Assembly (NCBI RefSeq): GCF_011752995.1
Contig: NZ_VWWL01000018.1
Location: forward strand, 1-64,000
From: Burkholderia sp. Ax-1724
Lineage (GTDB): Bacteria > Pseudomonadota > Gammaproteobacteria > Burkholderiales > Burkholderiaceae
Length of the DNA: 64,000 bases
Direction of reading: 5' to 3'
Below, piece after piece: positions 61,806 to 64,000 of this stretch. Every line of letters starts with the position of its first letter. Positions within the stretch are counted from its first letter, which is position 1. Made by a program: the position numbers and the translations under genes. Under the pieces are notes generated by a model. That model ran no database searches. It was not told where the DNA came from and saw only the letters and a list, made by a program, of their open reading frames with translations.

Positions 61806-61933
61806 CCGAATTCCGACGCTTTTTGATACGCATGGTCCGTCCGCGGGAAGAGCGTCGTCGTGGCTGCGATCCGCACTGCGGCAAAAGAAAAACGGTTTAA
61901 CGGCCTGTCCGGCCCCTCACAGACGGTGTCCCC

Positions 61934-64000
61934 ATGAACGACCACCAGCAACACCCGGTTCCCGCCGCCCAAGGTCTGTACGACCCGCAGAACGAGCATG
62001 ACGCCTGCGGCGTCGGCTTCGTCGCCCACATCAAGGGCCAGAAGAGCCACGAGATCATCGAGCAGGGTCTGAAGATTCTCGAAAACCTCGACCACCGGGG
62101 CGCCGTCGGCGCCGATCCGCTGATGGGCGACGGCGCGGGCATCCTGATCCAGATTCCGGACGGCTTCTATCGCGAAGAGATGGCCAAACAGGGCGTGACG
62201 CTGCCGCCGGCCGGCGAATACGGCGTCGGCATGATCTTCCTGCCGAAGGAACACGCCTCGCGCATCGCCTGCGAACAGGAACTGGAGCGCACGGTGAAGG
62301 CCGAAGGCCAGGTCGTGCTCGGCTGGCGCGACGTGCCGGTCGACCACACCATGCCGATCTCTCCGACCGTCAAGGCGAGCGAGCCGCTGATCCGCCAGAT
62401 CTTCATCGGCCGCGGCAAGGACATCATGGTGACCGACGCGCTCGAGCGGAAGCTGTACATCATCCGCAAGACCGCGAGCCACCGCATCCAGGCGCTCAAG
62501 CTCAAGCACGGCAAGGAATACTTCGTGCCGTCGTGCTCGGCGCGCACGGTCGTCTACAAGGGGCTGCTGCTGGCGGGCCAGGTCGGCGTGTACTACCGCG
62601 ATCTGCAGGACGAGCGCACCGTCTCGGCGCTCGCGCTCGTGCACCAGCGCTTCTCCACCAACACGTTCCCGGCATGGGAACTGGCTCACCCGTACCGCAT
62701 GATCGCCCACAACGGCGAAATCAACACGGTGAAGGGCAACGTCAACTGGCTGAACGCGCGCACCGGCGCGATCGCCTCGCACGTGCTCGGCGACGATCTG
62801 CCGAAGCTGTGGCCGCTCATCTATCCGGGCCAATCGGATACGGCATCGTTCGACAACTGCCTCGAACTGCTCGTGATGGCCGGCTACCCGCTCGTCCACG
62901 CCATGATGATGATGATCCCGGAAGCCTGGGAGCAGCACACGCTGATGGACGAGAACCGCAAGGCGTTCTACGAATACCACGCCGCGATGATGGAGCCGTG
63001 GGACGGCCCCGCCGCGATCGCGTTCACCGACGGCCGCCAGATCGGCGCAACGCTCGACCGTAACGGTCTGCGTCCGGCGCGCTACATCGTTACCGACGAC
63101 GACCTCGTCATCATGGCGTCGGAAGCGGGCACGCTGCCGATTCCCGAATCGAAGATCGTCAAGAAGTGGCGTCTGCAGCCGGGCAAGATGTTCCTGATCG
63201 ACATGGAGCACGGCCGCATCATCGACGACAAGGAACTGAAGGACAACCTCGCGAACGCCAAGCCGTACAAGAGCTGGATCGACGCCGTGCGCATCAAGCT
63301 CGACGAGATCGAGCCGAAGGCCGAAGACGTCGTGACGGAGCGCCGCGAAGCCGCTGCATTGCTCGATCGCCAGCAGGCGTTCGGCTACACCCAGGAAGAC
63401 CTCAAGTTCCTGATGGCGCCGATGGCGCAAGCGGGCGAGGAAGCGGTCGGCTCGATGGGCAACGACTCGCCGCTCGCGGTCATGTCCAACAAGAACAAGA
63501 CGCTCTACCACTACTTCAAGCAGCTGTTCGCGCAGGTCACGAATCCGCCTATCGACCCGATCCGCGAAAACATGGTGATGTCGCTCGTGTCGTTCATCGG
63601 CCCGAAGCCGAACCTGCTCGACACGAACAACATCAACCCGCCGATGCGCCTCGAAGTGTCGCAGCCGGTGCTCGACTTCAAGGACATCGCGAAGATCCGC
63701 GCGATCGATCAGTACACCGGCGGCAAGTTCAGCTCGTACGAACTGAACATCTGCTATCCGGTTGCCTGGGGCAAGGAAGGCATCGAGGCGCGCCTCGCGT
63801 CGCTGTGCGCGGAAGCCGTCGATGCGGTCAAGTCCGGCTACAACATGCTGATCGTCTCGGACCGCAAGACCGACCGCGACAACGTCGCGATTCCGGCGCT
63901 GCTCGCGACCGCCGCGATCCACACGCACCTCGTGCAGCAGGGTCTGCGCACGAGCACGGGCCTCGTCGTCGAAACCGGTTCGGCGCGTGAAACGCACCAC
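61934..64000 (+). CDS. gltB: glutamate synthase large subunit (partial)
   Basis: GltB is the large subunit of NADPH-dependent glutamate synthase, which makes glutamate from glutamine and 2-oxoglutarate in ammonium assimilation. Only the first 689 codons are in the window; full proteins are about 1500-1570 residues. The N-terminal class II glutaminase domain has the catalytic cysteine at residue 26 (HDACGVGFVAH), exposed after removal of the propeptide. RFSTNTFPAW and AHNGEINT follow, and the central domain begins near residue 480. It runs off the right edge without stop or frameshift. Confidence 0.97.
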   Translation, partial: MNDHQQHPVPAAQGLYDPQNEHDACGVGFVAHIKGQKSHEIIEQGLKILENLDHRGAVGADPLMGDGAGILIQIPDGFYREEMAKQGVTLPPAGEYGVGMIFLPKEHASRIACEQELERTVKAEGQVVLGWRDVPVDHTMPISPTVKASEPLIRQIFIGRGKDIMVTDALERKLYIIRKTASHRIQALKLKHGKEYFVPSCSARTVVYKGLLLAGQVGVYYRDLQDERTVSALALVHQRFSTNTFPAWELAHPYRMIAHNGEINTVKGNVNWLNARTGAIASHVLGDDLPKLWPLIYPGQSDTASFDNCLELLVMAGYPLVHAMMMMIPEAWEQHTLMDENRKAFYEYHAAMMEPWDGPAAIAFTDGRQIGATLDRNGLRPARYIVTDDDLVIMASEAGTLPIPESKIVKKWRLQPGKMFLIDMEHGRIIDDKELKDNLANAKPYKSWIDAVRIKLDEIEPKAEDVVTERREAAALLDRQQAFGYTQEDLKFLMAPMAQAGEEAVGSMGNDSPLAVMSNKNKTLYHYFKQLFAQVTNPPIDPIRENMVMSLVSFIGPKPNLLDTNNINPPMRLEVSQPVLDFKDIAKIRAIDQYTGGKFSSYELNICYPVAWGKEGIEARLASLCAEAVDAVKSGYNMLIVSDRKTDRDNVAIPALLATAAIHTHLVQQGLRTSTGLVVETGSARETHH

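Larger units (their letters stand above)
61587..61933 (+). other. leader and promoter region of gltB
   Basis: This 347-base stretch holds a terminator for the preceding gene (61665-61695), the inverted repeat CCAATT-CGAT-AATTGG (61739-61754), and a promoter-like TTGCTA (61776-61781), 18 bp, TATATT (61800-61805). It is clearly more AT-rich than the flanking genes from about 61700 to 61830. No small gene is evident. Confidence 0.55.

Noticed and set aside
60692..61933. A complete insertion sequence around the RAYT homologue
   Set aside because: No terminal repeats, subterminal hairpins or target duplications could be found. The gene looks like a fixed single gene with its own terminator.
61772..64000. 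A 742-codon minus-strand frame covering the gltB region
   Set aside because: It is the antisense shadow of gltB, whose plus-strand frame has clear glutamate synthase motifs and a good start.

Overview
This 64 kb window is high-GC chromosomal DNA from a beta-proteobacterium of the Burkholderiaceae, most likely Paraburkholderia or Burkholderia. The evidence is gene order (tRNA-Tyr-Gly-Thr, tuf, tRNA-Trp, secE, nusG, rplKAJL, rpoBC, recQ, rpsL, rpsG, fusA, second tuf, then S10/spc/alpha ribosomal operons), the protein sequences, and the downstream cutA-dsbD, resB-ccsA, pilMNO-aroKB and gltB neighbourhoods. I saw no prophage, plasmid, CRISPR or island. It is mainly core genome, and the unusual features lie in regulation, in the pilus cluster, and in one transposase-derived gene.

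Layout. 1-170: tail of an rRNA operon (5S rRNA and terminator). 235-5476: a strong promoter, three tRNAs, tuf, tRNA-Trp, secE, nusG and rplKAJL. 5847-14285: rpoB and rpoC with a terminator. 14425-16272: recQ. 16326-35859: rpsL, rpsG, fusA, the second tuf, and the ribosomal protein genes from rpsJ to rplQ, with secY, infA and rpoA, ending in a clear terminator. 35997-38196: cutA overlapping dsbD. 38350-40262 (minus strand): engB then hemB. 40483-44684: cytochrome c4 and the System II cytochrome c maturation pair resB-ccsA. 44914-46639: msrP-msrQ. 46801-48417 (minus strand): lptM and lysA, divergent from cyaY (48453-48773). 48888-51293 (minus strand): mrcA. 51563-59161: pilM, pilN, a fused pilO-pilP, a frameshifted pilQ, aroK, aroB and dgt. 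59246-60691 (minus strand): a DUF883 protein and an OmpW-like porin. 60879-61586: a RAYT-type transposase homologue without its HUH histidines. 61934-64000: gltB, cut by the window edge.

How it fits together. The first 36 kb is the core gene-expression machinery: transcription (rpoA, rpoB, rpoC, nusG), ribosome, elongation factors, initiation factor IF-1 and the SecYE translocon. The next 10 kb concerns envelope thiol and haem chemistry: DsbD, HemB, cytochrome c4, ResB/CcsA and the methionine sulfoxide repair pair MsrPQ. The mrcA/pil/aro block follows a common proteobacterial order.

Most interesting points: (1) a single-base frameshift in the middle of the secretin gene pilQ; (2) 12-bp in-frame tandem repeats in pilN and pilQ; (3) a PilO-PilP fusion; (4) near-perfect inverted repeats overlapping the -10 elements upstream of rplC, rplN and rplQ, which would fold as RNA only in read-through transcripts; (5) an intact RAYT homologue lacking the HUH motif; (6) two tuf genes homogenised almost exactly to their coding limits; (7) an orphan plus-strand terminator between hemB and engB. 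No entirely new multi-gene system could be supported.
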